Source of the DNA: Acidovorax sp. RAC01
GTDB lineage: Bacteria > Pseudomonadota > Gammaproteobacteria > Burkholderiales > Burkholderiaceae_C
Assembly (NCBI RefSeq): GCF_001714725.1
Contig: NZ_CP016447.1
Location: 3,591,501-3,655,500 of the forward strand
Length of the DNA stretch: 64,000 nt
Direction: 5' to 3'
Under the pieces are notes generated by a model, which had not been told where the DNA came from, did no database searches, and worked only from the letters and a program-made list of their open reading frames with translations. Positions 1 through 9,498 of the stretch are shown here, piece by piece. Position numbers and translations under genes: made by a program. Numbering within the stretch: the first letter of the stretch is position 1; the number at the start of each line of letters is the position of its first letter.

Positions 1-112
1 GCCAGGAATGGGTGCGCATGTTCCTGGCGGACGCTTGCCGCAGCGCGCCACCGGCGTGCCTGGGTTCAGGCCCTTGCGCACGGTCCCGGGCGGCTGTACC
101 GCGCTGGCACAT

Positions 113-1210
113 TCAGTCCGATGCTTTCCCCGGAACCGCGGCCAGGGCTTCTGCCACGCCCCGCACCGTCAGCGGCGCGCAGCCTTCGGCGTGGTTGCTG
201 ATGGCCACATAGGCGTTCTGTCCCCCGCGCGTGACCGCGGCGATCACCCTGGCAAGTTCGGCACGGGTGGATAGGTCGGGATGGTGGAGGCGGTCATAGG
301 GGGCGTAAATGCGCTGCGCGTCTTCGTAGCCATGCGGGCCGTGCACCGGGTTGAGGTTCCAGCGGCACACCAGGGGCCCTGGCCACAGCGCACGCAGCAC
401 CGGCAGTTGCTCGGCCAGGGACGGCATCTTGGCGTGCAGGCCCAGGCAGTAGGTTGCGCCGGTGTCGCGCAGCACCGCGGCAAAGTCGGGTGTGAGCCAC
501 TCAGGGTCGCGCACTTCCACGGCCAGCACGCCCCCCGGTGTGCTCTCTGACACCCGTGGCTGGGCGGCCAGCATGGTGTGCAGGCGCGCCAGTACCTCAT
601 GCATGCGATCGAGCTGCGCCAGCGGCAGGGGGCTGAGCTGGAACACCAGCGCGCCGATCTTGTGCCCGAGCCCCTGCAGCGCGGGCTCCACAAATTCCGT
701 GCGTGCCAGCTGCGGGTCGAGGAACGCGGTGTTGGGCTGTCGCCCCCGGCCGTCCTCGCTGCGCACCAGCGCATCGGTGACCAGGCTGGGCGCCTTCACC
801 ACAAAGCGGAAGTTGTCGGGCACCTGCGATGCGTAGCGCTCGTATTCGCTCACCGTGAGCGGGCGGTAAAAGCCCCGGTCGATGCTGACGGTGCGAAACA
901 GCGGGTGCTGCGCATACACGGCCAGGCCCTGGCGCGACAGTTGTGATTCGGACGGGCTGCCTTCCCACACCAGACCCTGCCAGCCCGGGTAGGTCCAGGA
1001 CGAAGTACCCAGGTGGGCGAGCGGTGGCAGGGCCGTGCCCAGGGCCAGCAGCGCGTCGTCGAACACTGCCGGGGCCACGGCTGCAGCCGTGCGCTTGCGC
1101 GGAGCCGGCGCATCCTGCGGGCCTTTGAGCGCGTTGCGAGGCTGTTGCGCGGCTTTGGCAGGAGCGGGCGGTGGTGTCGGGATATCTCCGCCAAACAGGT
1201 CGTCTTGCAT
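113..1210 (-). CDS. DUF72 domain-containing protein (YecE-like)
   Basis: 365 aa. The N-terminal ~55 residues are a proline/alanine-rich, probably disordered tail. The DUF72 fold starts near residue 65 at 'LGTSSWTYPGW', the usual opening of this family, which adopts a TIM-barrel shape. Further family landmarks are 'FRFVVKAPSLVTDAL' (~130), 'LAVEVRDPEW' (~235) and the C-terminal 'AYVAISNHAEGCAPLT'. The biochemical function of DUF72 proteins is not established. The ATG at 1210 is used because the reading frame upstream carries no better start. The gene is monocistronic as far as can be seen, and the 112 bases beyond its stop hold nothing I can assign. Confidence 0.9.
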   Translation of the reverse strand: MQDDLFGGDIPTPPPAPAKAAQQPRNALKGPQDAPAPRKRTAAAVAPAVFDDALLALGTALPPLAHLGTSSWTYPGWQGLVWEGSPSESQLSRQGLAVYAQHPLFRTVSIDRGFYRPLTVSEYERYASQVPDNFRFVVKAPSLVTDALVRSEDGRGRQPNTAFLDPQLARTEFVEPALQGLGHKIGALVFQLSPLPLAQLDRMHEVLARLHTMLAAQPRVSESTPGGVLAVEVRDPEWLTPDFAAVLRDTGATYCLGLHAKMPSLAEQLPVLRALWPGPLVCRWNLNPVHGPHGYEDAQRIYAPYDRLHHPDLSTRAELARVIAAVTRGGQNAYVAISNHAEGCAPLTVRGVAEALAAVPGKASD

Positions 1211-1296
1211 GTGGTCAGGTCAGCGGGAGCCAGCCGCAGGCGTTGTTCCGAGGGGCCGTGCAGGGCTTCCGTATCCGCCGGGGCGAGGGAAACAGG

Positions 1297-1719
1297 TCAT
1301 CGGCTTTCGCCCGTCTCAGGGGCTGCAAACAGCCCGCCTTCGTCCAGCAGTTCGTAGGCAATGTCCGGGCATCGGTCCATGCTCTTGCGGATGGCTGCAG
1401 GGATGGACTGCCGCGTCTTGCGGCACAGGCCGGGTTGCTCCAGCACCAGCATGGTGATGCCGCGCACCGTGCGCACCTCGCGCGGGCCCGGCGCAATGGC
1501 GATGCGGATGCCCAGCTGCTGCTCCATGCGCTGCTGCATGTGGCGCAGGTCGGCCAGGCTGGTGAGGTTCTCCAGCCGCTGCACCAGCACTTTCTCTTGC
1601 GCACTGGTGAGCTGCAGGATGCGCAGGTCTGCGCCCGGCGTCTGCAGCAGCTCGTCGCGCTGGCAGACGCAGGCGCCTGGCGGGCATTCGGTGCGGATGA
1701 TGAAGGGGGCGGTGTTCAT
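1297..1719 (-). CDS. Conserved hypothetical protein with N-terminal cysteine pair
   Basis: 140 aa, no signal peptide or membrane segment. The N-terminus contains 'ECPPGACVCQRDELL', with closely spaced cysteines, and two more cysteines occur later ('GLCRKTR', 'RCPDIAYELL'), so metal or Fe-S binding is possible but unproven. A helical middle section (~40-70, rich in Leu/Gln) could pair with itself. I do not recognise the family. It lies 86 bases upstream of, and in the same direction as, the DUF72 gene, so the two may share a transcript. Gene-like codon use in this frame supports it being real. Confidence 0.65.
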   Translation of the reverse strand: MNTAPFIIRTECPPGACVCQRDELLQTPGADLRILQLTSAQEKVLVQRLENLTSLADLRHMQQRMEQQLGIRIAIAPGPREVRTVRGITMLVLEQPGLCRKTRQSIPAAIRKSMDRCPDIAYELLDEGGLFAAPETGESR

Positions 1720-1929
1720 GGCGACGGGGCGCGCGGCTGGCGCTGCGCTGCCATTCTAGAAGTGGCGCTGCGGGAGGGGGCGCAGCGTTTTCAGCAGGGC
1801 GCCACCACCCGCGCAGGGCAGGGCGATGGCCCCCTGCCAAGGCGGCTGCCCGGCCCCCAGGAGCCCGCGGGCGCTGTGGCAAACTCCCGCGCTTCGTGTC
1901 TTGTTTGAGTCTCAGAGAGTTCGCCACAC

Positions 1930-4299
1930 ATGCAGCAGATCATCCGGCAGCTGGCCGCAGAAATCAGGGTCAATGAACAACAGGTGCGTGCAGCGGTGGA
2001 GCTGCTCGATGGCGGTGCCACCGTGCCGTTCATCGCGCGTTATCGCAAGGAAGTCACAGGCGGGCTCGACGATATCCAGCTGCGCGAGCTGGAGGCACGC
2101 CTGTCGTACCTGCGCGAGCTGGATGACCGCCGTGCGACCGTGCTCAAGAGCATTGACGAACAAGGTAAGCTGACCGACGCGTTGCGCGCAGCCATTGCCG
2201 CCGCGCCGACTAAACAAGAGCTGGAAGACATCTACCTGCCCTTCAAGCAAAAGCGCCGTACCAAGGGCCAGATCGCGCGGGAGTTTGGCATCGAGCCCTT
2301 GGCCGACAAGCTGTTTGCCGACCCCACCCTCGACCCTGCTGCAGAGGCCGCAGCCTTTACCAAGCCGCCCGAGGTGCTGGACGACGGCAAGCCGGGAGCC
2401 GATTTTTCCACCGTGCCCGCCGTGCTCGACGGCGTGCGCGACATCCTCAGCGAGCGCTGGGCCGAAGACCCCGCCCTGTTGCAGAGCCTGCGCGAGTGGC
2501 TGTGGGCTGAAGGCCTGCTGCGCAGCAAGAAGGTGGAAGGCAAGAACGAGAATGACCCCGAGGTCTCCAAGTTTCGCGACTACTTCGAGTATGACGAGCC
2601 CATCGGCCGCGTGCCTTCGCACCGCGCGCTGGCCGTGTTCCGCGGCCGGGGGCTGGAGATACTGGAAGCCAAGCTGGTATTGCCCGTGGAGCCAGAACCT
2701 GGCAAGCCCAGCCTGGCCGAAGGCAAGATTGCCCTGCACCTGGGCTGGAGCCACGCAGGCCGCAAGGCCGACGACCTGATCCGCAAGTGCGTGGCCTGGA
2801 CCTGGCGCGTGAAGCTCAGCCTCTCGACCGAGCGCGACCTGTTTGCCCGCCTGCGCGACGACGCCGAGAAGGTGGCGATCAAGGTATTTGCCGACAACCT
2901 GCGCGACCTGCTGCTGGCCGCGCCCGCCGGCCCGCGCGTGGTGATGGGGCTGGACCCCGGCATCCGCACCGGCGTGAAGGTGGCCGTGGTGGATGCCACC
3001 GGCAAACTGGTGGAGACAGCCACGGTGTACCCCCACGAGCCCAAGCGCGACTGGGATGGCTCGCTGTTCACGCTGGCCAAGCTGGTGGAAAAACACGGCG
3101 TGAACCTGATCGCCATTGGCAACGGCACAGCCAGCCGCGAGACCGACAAGCTGGCCGCTGACCTGATCAAGATGGCTGCCAAGGCCGAGCGCGCCATCGA
3201 GAAGGTGGTGGTGAGCGAAGCCGGTGCGTCCGTCTATTCCGCTAGCGAATACGCCTCGCAAGAGATGCCCGATGTGGACGTGAGCCTGCGTGGCGCGGCC
3301 TCCATCGCCCGCCGTTTGCAGGACCCGCTGGCCGAGCTGGTGAAGATCGACCCCAAGAGCATCGGCGTAGGCCAGTACCAGCACGACGTGAACCAGAGCG
3401 AGCTGGCGCGCACGCTGGGCACGGTGGTGGAAGACTGCGTGAACTCGGTGGGTGTGGACCTGAACACGGCCAGCGTGCCGCTGCTCAGCCGCGTGTCGGG
3501 CCTGTCGGGCAGTGTGGCCAAGGCGGTGGTGCGCTGGCGCGAGGCCAATGGCGCGTTCAAGAGCCGCAAGCAGCTCATGGACGTGGCGGGCCTGGGCGCC
3601 AAGACGTTCGAGCAGAGCGCGGGCTTTCTGCGCATCCGCGGGGGCGACAACCCCCTCGATATGACCGGCGTGCACCCCGAAACCTATCCCGTGGTCGAGC
3701 AGATCATGGAAAAGACCGGTAAGCCCGTGGCCGAGCTGATGGGTCGCGCCGACATGCTCAAGACCCTCAAGCCCGAGCTGTTTGCCAACGAGAAGTTTGG
3801 TGTGATCACCGTCAAGGACATCCTGGCCGAGCTGGAAAAGCCCGGCCGCGACCCGCGCCCGGACTTCAAGGTGGCGCGCTTCAACGACGGCGTGGAAGAC
3901 ATCAAGGATTTGAAGGAAGGCATGATCCTGGAAGGCACGGTGAGCAACGTGGCCCAGTTCGGCGCCTTCATCGACCTGGGAGTGCACCAGGACGGCCTGG
4001 TGCATGTGAGCCAGCTGGCGCACAAGTTCGTGAACGACGCCCGTGAAGTGGTCAAGACCGGCGACATTGTCAAGGTCAAGGTCATGGAAGTGGACGTGGA
4101 GCGCAAGCGCATCGGCCTGTCGATGAAGCTGGGCGATGCACCGCCGCGCCAGGGCGGCGACCGGGGTGCGCCGCGGGACAACCGCTTTGAAGGCGCTGGC
4201 CGAGGCTACGCGCAGCCACAGCGCCGCGCACCCGAGCCCTCACAGCAGTCGGCCATGGCGTCGGCCTTTGCCAAGCTGCAACAGGTCAAGGGCCGTTGA
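1930..4299 (+). CDS. tex: RNA-binding transcriptional accessory protein Tex
   Basis: 789 aa, the usual length for Tex. Domain order fits the family: an N-terminal helical Tex region opening with 'IIRQLAAEIRVNEQQVRAAV', a YqgF/RNase H-like domain (~325-430, starting 'VVMGLDPGIRTGVKVAVVD'), tandem helix-hairpin-helix motifs (~490-560, 'VGVDLNTASVPLLSRVSGLS'), and a C-terminal S1 RNA-binding domain (~645-720, 'GTVSNVAQFGAFIDLGVHQD'). The last ~60 residues are low-complexity and Gly/Arg/Gln rich. Tex is a cytoplasmic nucleic-acid-binding protein affecting transcription and stress tolerance. The start follows directly after a stop-rich leader; the ribosome site is weak. Confidence 0.97.
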   Translation: MQQIIRQLAAEIRVNEQQVRAAVELLDGGATVPFIARYRKEVTGGLDDIQLRELEARLSYLRELDDRRATVLKSIDEQGKLTDALRAAIAAAPTKQELEDIYLPFKQKRRTKGQIAREFGIEPLADKLFADPTLDPAAEAAAFTKPPEVLDDGKPGADFSTVPAVLDGVRDILSERWAEDPALLQSLREWLWAEGLLRSKKVEGKNENDPEVSKFRDYFEYDEPIGRVPSHRALAVFRGRGLEILEAKLVLPVEPEPGKPSLAEGKIALHLGWSHAGRKADDLIRKCVAWTWRVKLSLSTERDLFARLRDDAEKVAIKVFADNLRDLLLAAPAGPRVVMGLDPGIRTGVKVAVVDATGKLVETATVYPHEPKRDWDGSLFTLAKLVEKHGVNLIAIGNGTASRETDKLAADLIKMAAKAERAIEKVVVSEAGASVYSASEYASQEMPDVDVSLRGAASIARRLQDPLAELVKIDPKSIGVGQYQHDVNQSELARTLGTVVEDCVNSVGVDLNTASVPLLSRVSGLSGSVAKAVVRWREANGAFKSRKQLMDVAGLGAKTFEQSAGFLRIRGGDNPLDMTGVHPETYPVVEQIMEKTGKPVAELMGRADMLKTLKPELFANEKFGVITVKDILAELEKPGRDPRPDFKVARFNDGVEDIKDLKEGMILEGTVSNVAQFGAFIDLGVHQDGLVHVSQLAHKFVNDAREVVKTGDIVKVKVMEVDVERKRIGLSMKLGDAPPRQGGDRGAPRDNRFEGAGRGYAQPQRRAPEPSQQSAMASAFAKLQQVKGR

Positions 4300-4540
4300 G
4301 CTTGCCCGGGCCAACCCTTGCGGTGGTGGCCCCTGGGCAGGGCCATAATCGCCCGCACAAGGTGCCCGCGCGACCCCTACCGTGGCTTGCCGTGCGGGTG
4401 GCGGTTGCGGAGGGTGGCCGGGCATTGGCAATGCGCCGCCCTCGGCCTGGCTGGCGCCCCGGTGCTGCCCGCAGCAACAGATTCCGCCACGCACGATTTC
4501 GCCAAGACGCAACCAGCCCTTACCACGACGAACCGACACG

Positions 4541-5368
4541 ATGGAGTTGAACGCACTGCTGGCACACCCCGCGGCCCTGCCCAGCCTGCCGCGCGCTGTG
4601 GCGCTGCTGATGAGCGAGCTGGCCCACCCGGAGCCCAGCCTGCGTCGCCTCAATCAGTTCTTTGGTACCGATCCGGCCCTGGCAGCGCGCCTGCTGGAGC
4701 TGGCCAATTCCCCCGCGTTCCAGATGCCGCGCCAGATCGCCGGCATTCCCGAAGCCCTGGCCCTGCTGGGCACAGCGCAGTTGCGTACGCTGGTGTCCAC
4801 CGCCACGCTGGGCGGATCCTCGCGGTCTGTGCCCGGGGTGAACATGCAGCAGTTCTGGCGCTACAGCCTGAACACGGCCAAACTGGCGCGTTCGCTCGCC
4901 GGACTTGTGCGCCAGAACCAGATCGCCGCGTATTCCGCAGGCCTGCTGCATGCCGTGGGCGAGCTGGCCCTGCATCTGGCCGACCCCGAACGCACGCTGG
5001 CCGTCAACACGCTGGTGGCACCGCTGGACCTGCGCCGCGCCAAGATCGAGCAGCGTCTGCTGGGGTACTGCTACGCCGACGTGACGGCAGGCCTGGCCCG
5101 GCGCTGGCAGCTGCCCGAGGTGGTGGTCGATGCGCTGCAGCACCATAACGCGCCGTTTGAAAGCAACGCCTATGAGCCGCTGGGCGGGGTGATTCACCTG
5201 GCCGCCTGGCGCGCCCGCGCCCGCGAGGCGGAACTGGGCGAAAAGGAGCTGGCGGTGTCCTTTCCGGGCGAGGTGGGTCTGACGCTGGGGCTCGACATCG
5301 ACATGGTGCTGCAGCAGGACCCCATCGACTGGACCGCGCGGCCGGACGGCGACGACTACGTGGTCTGA
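4541..5368 (+). CDS. HDOD domain protein
   Basis: 275 aa from the ATG at 4541. The open frame runs upstream to 4382, but the extra 53 residues are Cys/Arg/Pro-rich and do not look like protein. The HDOD domain fills most of the sequence: 'LPSLPRAVALLMSELAHPEP', 'IAGIPEALALLGTAQLRTLV' and 'YSAGLLHAVGELALHLA' are family-type segments. HDOD proteins resemble HD phosphohydrolases without full metal ligands and usually act in signalling or regulation. No second output domain is present. It stands alone between tex and the patatin gene. Confidence 0.85.
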   Translation: MELNALLAHPAALPSLPRAVALLMSELAHPEPSLRRLNQFFGTDPALAARLLELANSPAFQMPRQIAGIPEALALLGTAQLRTLVSTATLGGSSRSVPGVNMQQFWRYSLNTAKLARSLAGLVRQNQIAAYSAGLLHAVGELALHLADPERTLAVNTLVAPLDLRRAKIEQRLLGYCYADVTAGLARRWQLPEVVVDALQHHNAPFESNAYEPLGGVIHLAAWRARAREAELGEKELAVSFPGEVGLTLGLDIDMVLQQDPIDWTARPDGDDYVV

Positions 5369-5457
5369 CGCGGCGGGCTTCGGCAGGTGCAGGGCGGTGT
5401 CGCCTTGGGGCGAATGCATCGCCGTTCGGCACAGGTTGCTTTGCGACAATGGCCGCC

Positions 5458-6660
5458 ATGAAAGCACTGCGCATCCATGCGGGCCCGCGCGCCCGCCAGC
5501 ACATCGCCGAACACGGGCTGCAGCCCTCTGACGTGGGCGTGATCCCGGCGGCAGCCGGGGGCCCGAAGGGGCTCATCCTGGGCCCGCTGGACCGGTACAT
5601 CTTTGGCCAGTGGCTGCCGCAATCGGCCCAGCCCGTGCATCTGGTGGGCGCCTCCATCGGGGCCTGGCGCATGGCCACGGCGTGCCTGGATGGCGCGGTG
5701 GCCGCCTTCGAGCGGCTGGAGCACGACTACATCCACCAGGAATACGACATCCCGCCGGGGCAGAAGCGGCCGTCTGCGGCGCATGTGAGCGAGCGGTTTG
5801 GCCACAACCTGCAGGCGTTCTACGGCGGCCGGGTGAAAGAGGTGCTGGCCCATCCACGCTTTCGGCTGCACATCGTCACGTCGCGGGGGCGGCACCTGCT
5901 GCGGCGCGAGCACGGGCTGGCCACGCCGCTGGGCTACCTGGGCGCCTTCGTGGCCAACACCCTGCACCGCAAGGCCATGGGCGCCTGGCTGGAGCGCGTG
6001 GTGTTCTCATCGCCCAGCCTGCCTGGCGAGGCCCCCGGCTGCGCAGCCCTGCCGTTTGCCACCACCGACTACCGCACCCGGCAGGTGGGCCTGGATGCCG
6101 ACAACTTCATGCCAGCCCTGCAGGCGAGCTGTTCCATTCCGTTCGTGCTGCAGGCCGTGCACGACATTCCGGGCGCACCGCGCGGCGCGTACTGGGACGG
6201 CGGCATCACGGACTACCACATGCATCTGGCGTACCGCACGGCCCATGGGATGGATAACGCTACTAAAAAAATAGCTGAAAATCAAGTACGGGCAAGCGAT
6301 GGCGGCCAAAAAGACCTTGAAAACACCGCTGCGGCGCCCCGGCCGGCCCCGGGCGGACTGGTGCTGTACCCGCACTTCCAGCACCGCGTGGTGCCGGGCT
6401 GGCTCGACAAGGGCCTGAAGTGGCGGCACAAGGCTACGCCCGCGCTCGACAGCATGGTGGTGCTGTCACCCGACCCCGAGTGGGTGCGCAGCCTGCCCAA
6501 TGCCAAGCTGCCCGACCGCAACGACTTCACGCACTACGGAACCGACAGCGCGGCCCGGGCCCAGGCGTGGCTGACGGCCACGCGCGCCAGCCAGCAACTG
6601 GTGGACGAGTGGGCGCAGTGGCTGGACAAGCCCGATATCACTGCCGTGCAGACGCTGTAG
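5458..6660 (+). CDS. Patatin-like phospholipase family protein
   Basis: About 400 aa; ATGs at 5449 and 5458 are both possible, 5458 giving a typical basic N-terminus. The catalytic Ser-Asp dyad is visible: nucleophile elbow 'LVGASIGAW' (Ser ~66) and 'YWDGGITDY' (Asp in the DGG motif, ~245). The glycine-rich oxyanion loop is 'AAAGGPKGLIL' (~33). No signal peptide, so probably a cytoplasmic or membrane-associated acyl hydrolase; substrate unknown. Oddity: between the DGG motif and 'GGLVLYPHFQHR' there is an in-frame insertion of about 30 residues, coded by a stretch resembling an intergenic repeat (6253-6322). Confidence 0.85.
   Translation: MKALRIHAGPRARQHIAEHGLQPSDVGVIPAAAGGPKGLILGPLDRYIFGQWLPQSAQPVHLVGASIGAWRMATACLDGAVAAFERLEHDYIHQEYDIPPGQKRPSAAHVSERFGHNLQAFYGGRVKEVLAHPRFRLHIVTSRGRHLLRREHGLATPLGYLGAFVANTLHRKAMGAWLERVVFSSPSLPGEAPGCAALPFATTDYRTRQVGLDADNFMPALQASCSIPFVLQAVHDIPGAPRGAYWDGGITDYHMHLAYRTAHGMDNATKKIAENQVRASDGGQKDLENTAAAPRPAPGGLVLYPHFQHRVVPGWLDKGLKWRHKATPALDSMVVLSPDPEWVRSLPNAKLPDRNDFTHYGTDSAARAQAWLTATRASQQLVDEWAQWLDKPDITAVQTL
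6253..6322 (+). repeat. Comamonadaceae-type A-rich dispersed repeat inside a coding sequence
   Basis: Within the patatin gene lies 'GCTACTAAAAAAATAGCTG' followed by 'AATCAAG' and 'GGCAAGCGATGGCGGCC'. Its complement shares the words CTTGATTTT, AGCTAT and TAGC, in the same order, with the intergenic element at 13130-13215. Base composition is sharply lower in GC than the flanking coding DNA. It stays in frame, so the protein carries the repeat as an insertion. Confidence 0.6.
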
Positions 6661-6696
6661 CGGCAACGGGGGCCCACGCCGGCTCCGTCGCGGCAG

Positions 6697-9498
6697 CTAG
6701 GGCCTGACGTAGGCCTGTGCCCAGGCCATCACGTCCTGGGCTGGCATGGGTCGCGCGATGCCAAAACCCTGTGCGCGATCACACCCCAGCTCCAGCAGGC
6801 GCGCTGCCTGCTCAGAGGTCTCCACGCCTTCGGCCAGAACATGGCGCCTGAATGCAGCGGCCAAGCCCACGATGGCGCTGATCAGCGTGGCGTCGTCCCC
6901 GCCTTGCAGCAGGCCGCGCACGAATGACTGATCGATCTTGATTGTCTCTGCCTGCAGGCGCTTGAGGTACGAGAGCGATGAGAAGCCGGTTCCGAAGTCG
7001 TCCAGGGCAAATCGCACCCCCAGTTCCTGGCAGTCGCGCATCACGCAGCGCATTTCCTCGACGTCTTCCAGTGCGGCCGACTCGAGAATCTCCAGCTCCA
7101 GCCGGCGCGGATCGATCTCGGGCGCGGCCAGCAGGAATTCCTTGAGGCGCTCCACGAAGTTGGACCGGTGGAAATGCGAAGCTGCGATGTTGACACTGAC
7201 CTCCCACCGCGCGCCCGCCTGCGTCCACACGCGCATCTGCCGCAGCGCCTCGCGGATCACCCATTCGCCCAGCTCGACCATGAGCTCGGTGCCCTCGATC
7301 AACGGCAGCACGTGCTGCGGGCCCAGCAAACCCTGGTCCGGGTGCTGCCACCGCAACAGTGCCTCCACGCCCAGCATCTCGCCCGTGCGCAGGTTCACCT
7401 TGGGCTGGTAGTACAGCACGAGCTCGCCGTGCAGCAGGGCCTGCGCGATGCGTGTCTGTCGTGTGTGCTGCGTCTGCACCGCATGGTCCTGCTGCACATC
7501 AAAGAAATGCACCTGGTTGCGGCCCAGGCTCTTGGCCCGGCACATGGCCTGGTCGGCATGGCGCAAGAGGGTGTCGGGGTTCGTGTCATCGTGGGGGAAC
7601 ACCGCCGCGCCAATGCTCACTGTGGTGCGCAGCGTGCGGTCGTCGATGGCGTAGGGCGTCGCCAGCTGTTCGAGCAAGGTGGCAATGCGCGCCTCGATGG
7701 AGGCCACGTCTGGCTGGTCGCCCAGCAGCAGGACGAACTCGTCCCCGCCCATGCGCGCCACGGTTTCCGACGGGCCGCTGGCAAAGCCCGACAGGCGCTT
7801 GGCGGTTTCCTTGAGGAGCCGGTCACCTACCCGGTTGCCGTGGGAGTCATTCACTGCCTGGAAGTAGTCGAGGTCGAGCATGCACACGGCAAGCAGGTTC
7901 CCTTTTTGCCGCGCGACAAAGATGGCGTGGGTCAGGCGTTCGGCCAGTGCATTGCGGTTGTACACACCGGTCAGAGCGTCGTGGCGCGCATGCCAGGAGA
8001 TCTGGTGGCGCAGATCGCGCGTTTCGGTGACGTCGCGGAAGACCAGCACGCAACCGGTCGGTTTGCCGTCGGCCGGGCGGATGGCCGACGCGGTGTATTC
8101 GACGGCGTAGCGCTCGCCCGAGCGGTGCAGCAAGACGTCCGGCGCGGGCAGCTGCAGTGCCCCGGTGACCGTGTCATGTCCGTCCGCTGTGCCCACGCTG
8201 AGGCTGACCGGTTCATTTCCGAGCTGAAACACGTCGTCGATGTGGCGGCCCAGCGCCTGCCGGGCTGTGAAGCCGGTCAGCAGCTGCGCGGCTTCGTTGA
8301 TCGAGTCCACGTGTCCGGTGGGATCGGTGGTGATCACGCCGTCACCAATGGAGGCCAGCGTGACTTCGGCCCGCTCCTTTTCCGCACGGAGTGCCTGCAG
8401 CGCGCGATTGCGCTCGGTGACATCCACGAGGGTGCCAATGGTGCCCGCAGCGGCCCCGCTGGTGGTGGTGAACGGGGCTTCGTAGTAGGCCATGTCCTTT
8501 TCGGAGCCATCGGCCAGCCGGATTCGAATCTCGTTGTTCTGCGCTACCGCCAGCTGTGCGGACAGTGACTGCAGGGGGGCTGCGACGGTTCGTGGGGGGC
8601 TGCCAGCCTGCCACGGATGGGCTGCTTCGCCGGGGATGTCCGCGGCGGCGAGCCGTACGCTTTGCCAGGCGCGGTTTGTCTCGATCTGGTTTCCATGGGC
8701 ATCGCGCACCAGTACCGGCATTGGAAGCGCGTCGATGAGTTGGCGGTTGAAGTGCAATTGCTCGCTTTGCTGGCGCTGGGTGTCGTGCAGGGACAGTACG
8801 AGCGACTGCACCTTGCCAGCCATGTCATTGAAGGCTTCGGCCATGGCCCGGGACTCGAGCGTGCCACTGACTTCCATCCGCGTGCCAAGGTGGCCGTTGC
8901 GAAAGCCGCTGGTGGCATCTGCCAGCCTGCGCAGCGTACGCATGTTGGCGCGCAACAGCAGTGTGAGCAGGAACAGGATGGTGAAGATGTTGAGCGCAGA
9001 GATGCGCATCTGTACTTCCACAGCCCTCCAGACCTTGGCCACCAGCGGCTCAGACTGCAGGGTGATGGTCAGTCGCCCGGCACGCCCGTTGCCTATGGCA
9101 CGACCGAACTGCTTGATCGGCGGGGTGATCGTTAACCACTGGAGAAACCATTGCGGCGCAGCGGCGGCGACGGCTGGCTGCGTGAGGACCACCGGCTCGG
9201 CTTCGCCCGCCTGCCAGCGCAGGCTTGCCCAGGCCTCACCCAGGCCCGCTGCGCCTTGCTCCAGCACGTCGGCGGCAGCCTGGGCATTGCCCTCAGGCAG
9301 GGCGGCCAGCAGGGGAAGCAGCGCATCGCCCACGCGGCGCACTTCGACGTCAGCGGCCCGAACGGCCTCGGCTGCTTCTGTGCCGATCAAAAAGTGGTAA
9401 CGCACGCCACTGACCAGCAGGATGATCACCAATACCGGGATGTAAAGGCGCGGATAGGTCCCCTGTAAAAGCCATGTGCCGAGATTCCCGGTGCGCAT
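6697..9498 (-). CDS. Membrane GGDEF/EAL protein with HAMP and PAS domains (c-di-GMP metabolism)
   Basis: 933 aa. Order: first membrane helix ~17-36 ('LYIPVLVIILLVSGVRYHF'), a periplasmic domain of ~110 residues, second membrane helix ~155-172 ('NIFTILFLLTLLLRA'), HAMP-like linker (~178-235), two PAS-type regions (~250-370 and ~380-500), a GGDEF domain with intact 'MGGDEF' (~583), and an EAL domain with 'GVEALLRW' (~712). Both signature motifs look catalytically complete, so it could make and degrade c-di-GMP; no RxxD inhibitory site is seen just before GGDEF. The periplasmic domain suggests sensing of an external signal. It is convergent with the patatin gene and has no operon partner. Confidence 0.93.
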   Translation of the reverse strand: MRTGNLGTWLLQGTYPRLYIPVLVIILLVSGVRYHFLIGTEAAEAVRAADVEVRRVGDALLPLLAALPEGNAQAAADVLEQGAAGLGEAWASLRWQAGEAEPVVLTQPAVAAAAPQWFLQWLTITPPIKQFGRAIGNGRAGRLTITLQSEPLVAKVWRAVEVQMRISALNIFTILFLLTLLLRANMRTLRRLADATSGFRNGHLGTRMEVSGTLESRAMAEAFNDMAGKVQSLVLSLHDTQRQQSEQLHFNRQLIDALPMPVLVRDAHGNQIETNRAWQSVRLAAADIPGEAAHPWQAGSPPRTVAAPLQSLSAQLAVAQNNEIRIRLADGSEKDMAYYEAPFTTTSGAAAGTIGTLVDVTERNRALQALRAEKERAEVTLASIGDGVITTDPTGHVDSINEAAQLLTGFTARQALGRHIDDVFQLGNEPVSLSVGTADGHDTVTGALQLPAPDVLLHRSGERYAVEYTASAIRPADGKPTGCVLVFRDVTETRDLRHQISWHARHDALTGVYNRNALAERLTHAIFVARQKGNLLAVCMLDLDYFQAVNDSHGNRVGDRLLKETAKRLSGFASGPSETVARMGGDEFVLLLGDQPDVASIEARIATLLEQLATPYAIDDRTLRTTVSIGAAVFPHDDTNPDTLLRHADQAMCRAKSLGRNQVHFFDVQQDHAVQTQHTRQTRIAQALLHGELVLYYQPKVNLRTGEMLGVEALLRWQHPDQGLLGPQHVLPLIEGTELMVELGEWVIREALRQMRVWTQAGARWEVSVNIAASHFHRSNFVERLKEFLLAAPEIDPRRLELEILESAALEDVEEMRCVMRDCQELGVRFALDDFGTGFSSLSYLKRLQAETIKIDQSFVRGLLQGGDDATLISAIVGLAAAFRRHVLAEGVETSEQAARLLELGCDRAQGFGIARPMPAQDVMAWAQAYVRP

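Noticed and set aside
1912..4023. 703-codon open frame on the minus strand
   Set aside because: It is antisense to tex, His/Gly/Leu-rich and has no domain; a shadow of strong GC bias at third codon positions.
4301..4345. Terminator after tex
   Set aside because: GC-rich complementary words exist but the stem is interrupted and has no T-run.
7168..8568. 466-codon plus-strand frame
   Set aside because: Antisense shadow of the GGDEF/EAL gene, no motif or ribosome site.
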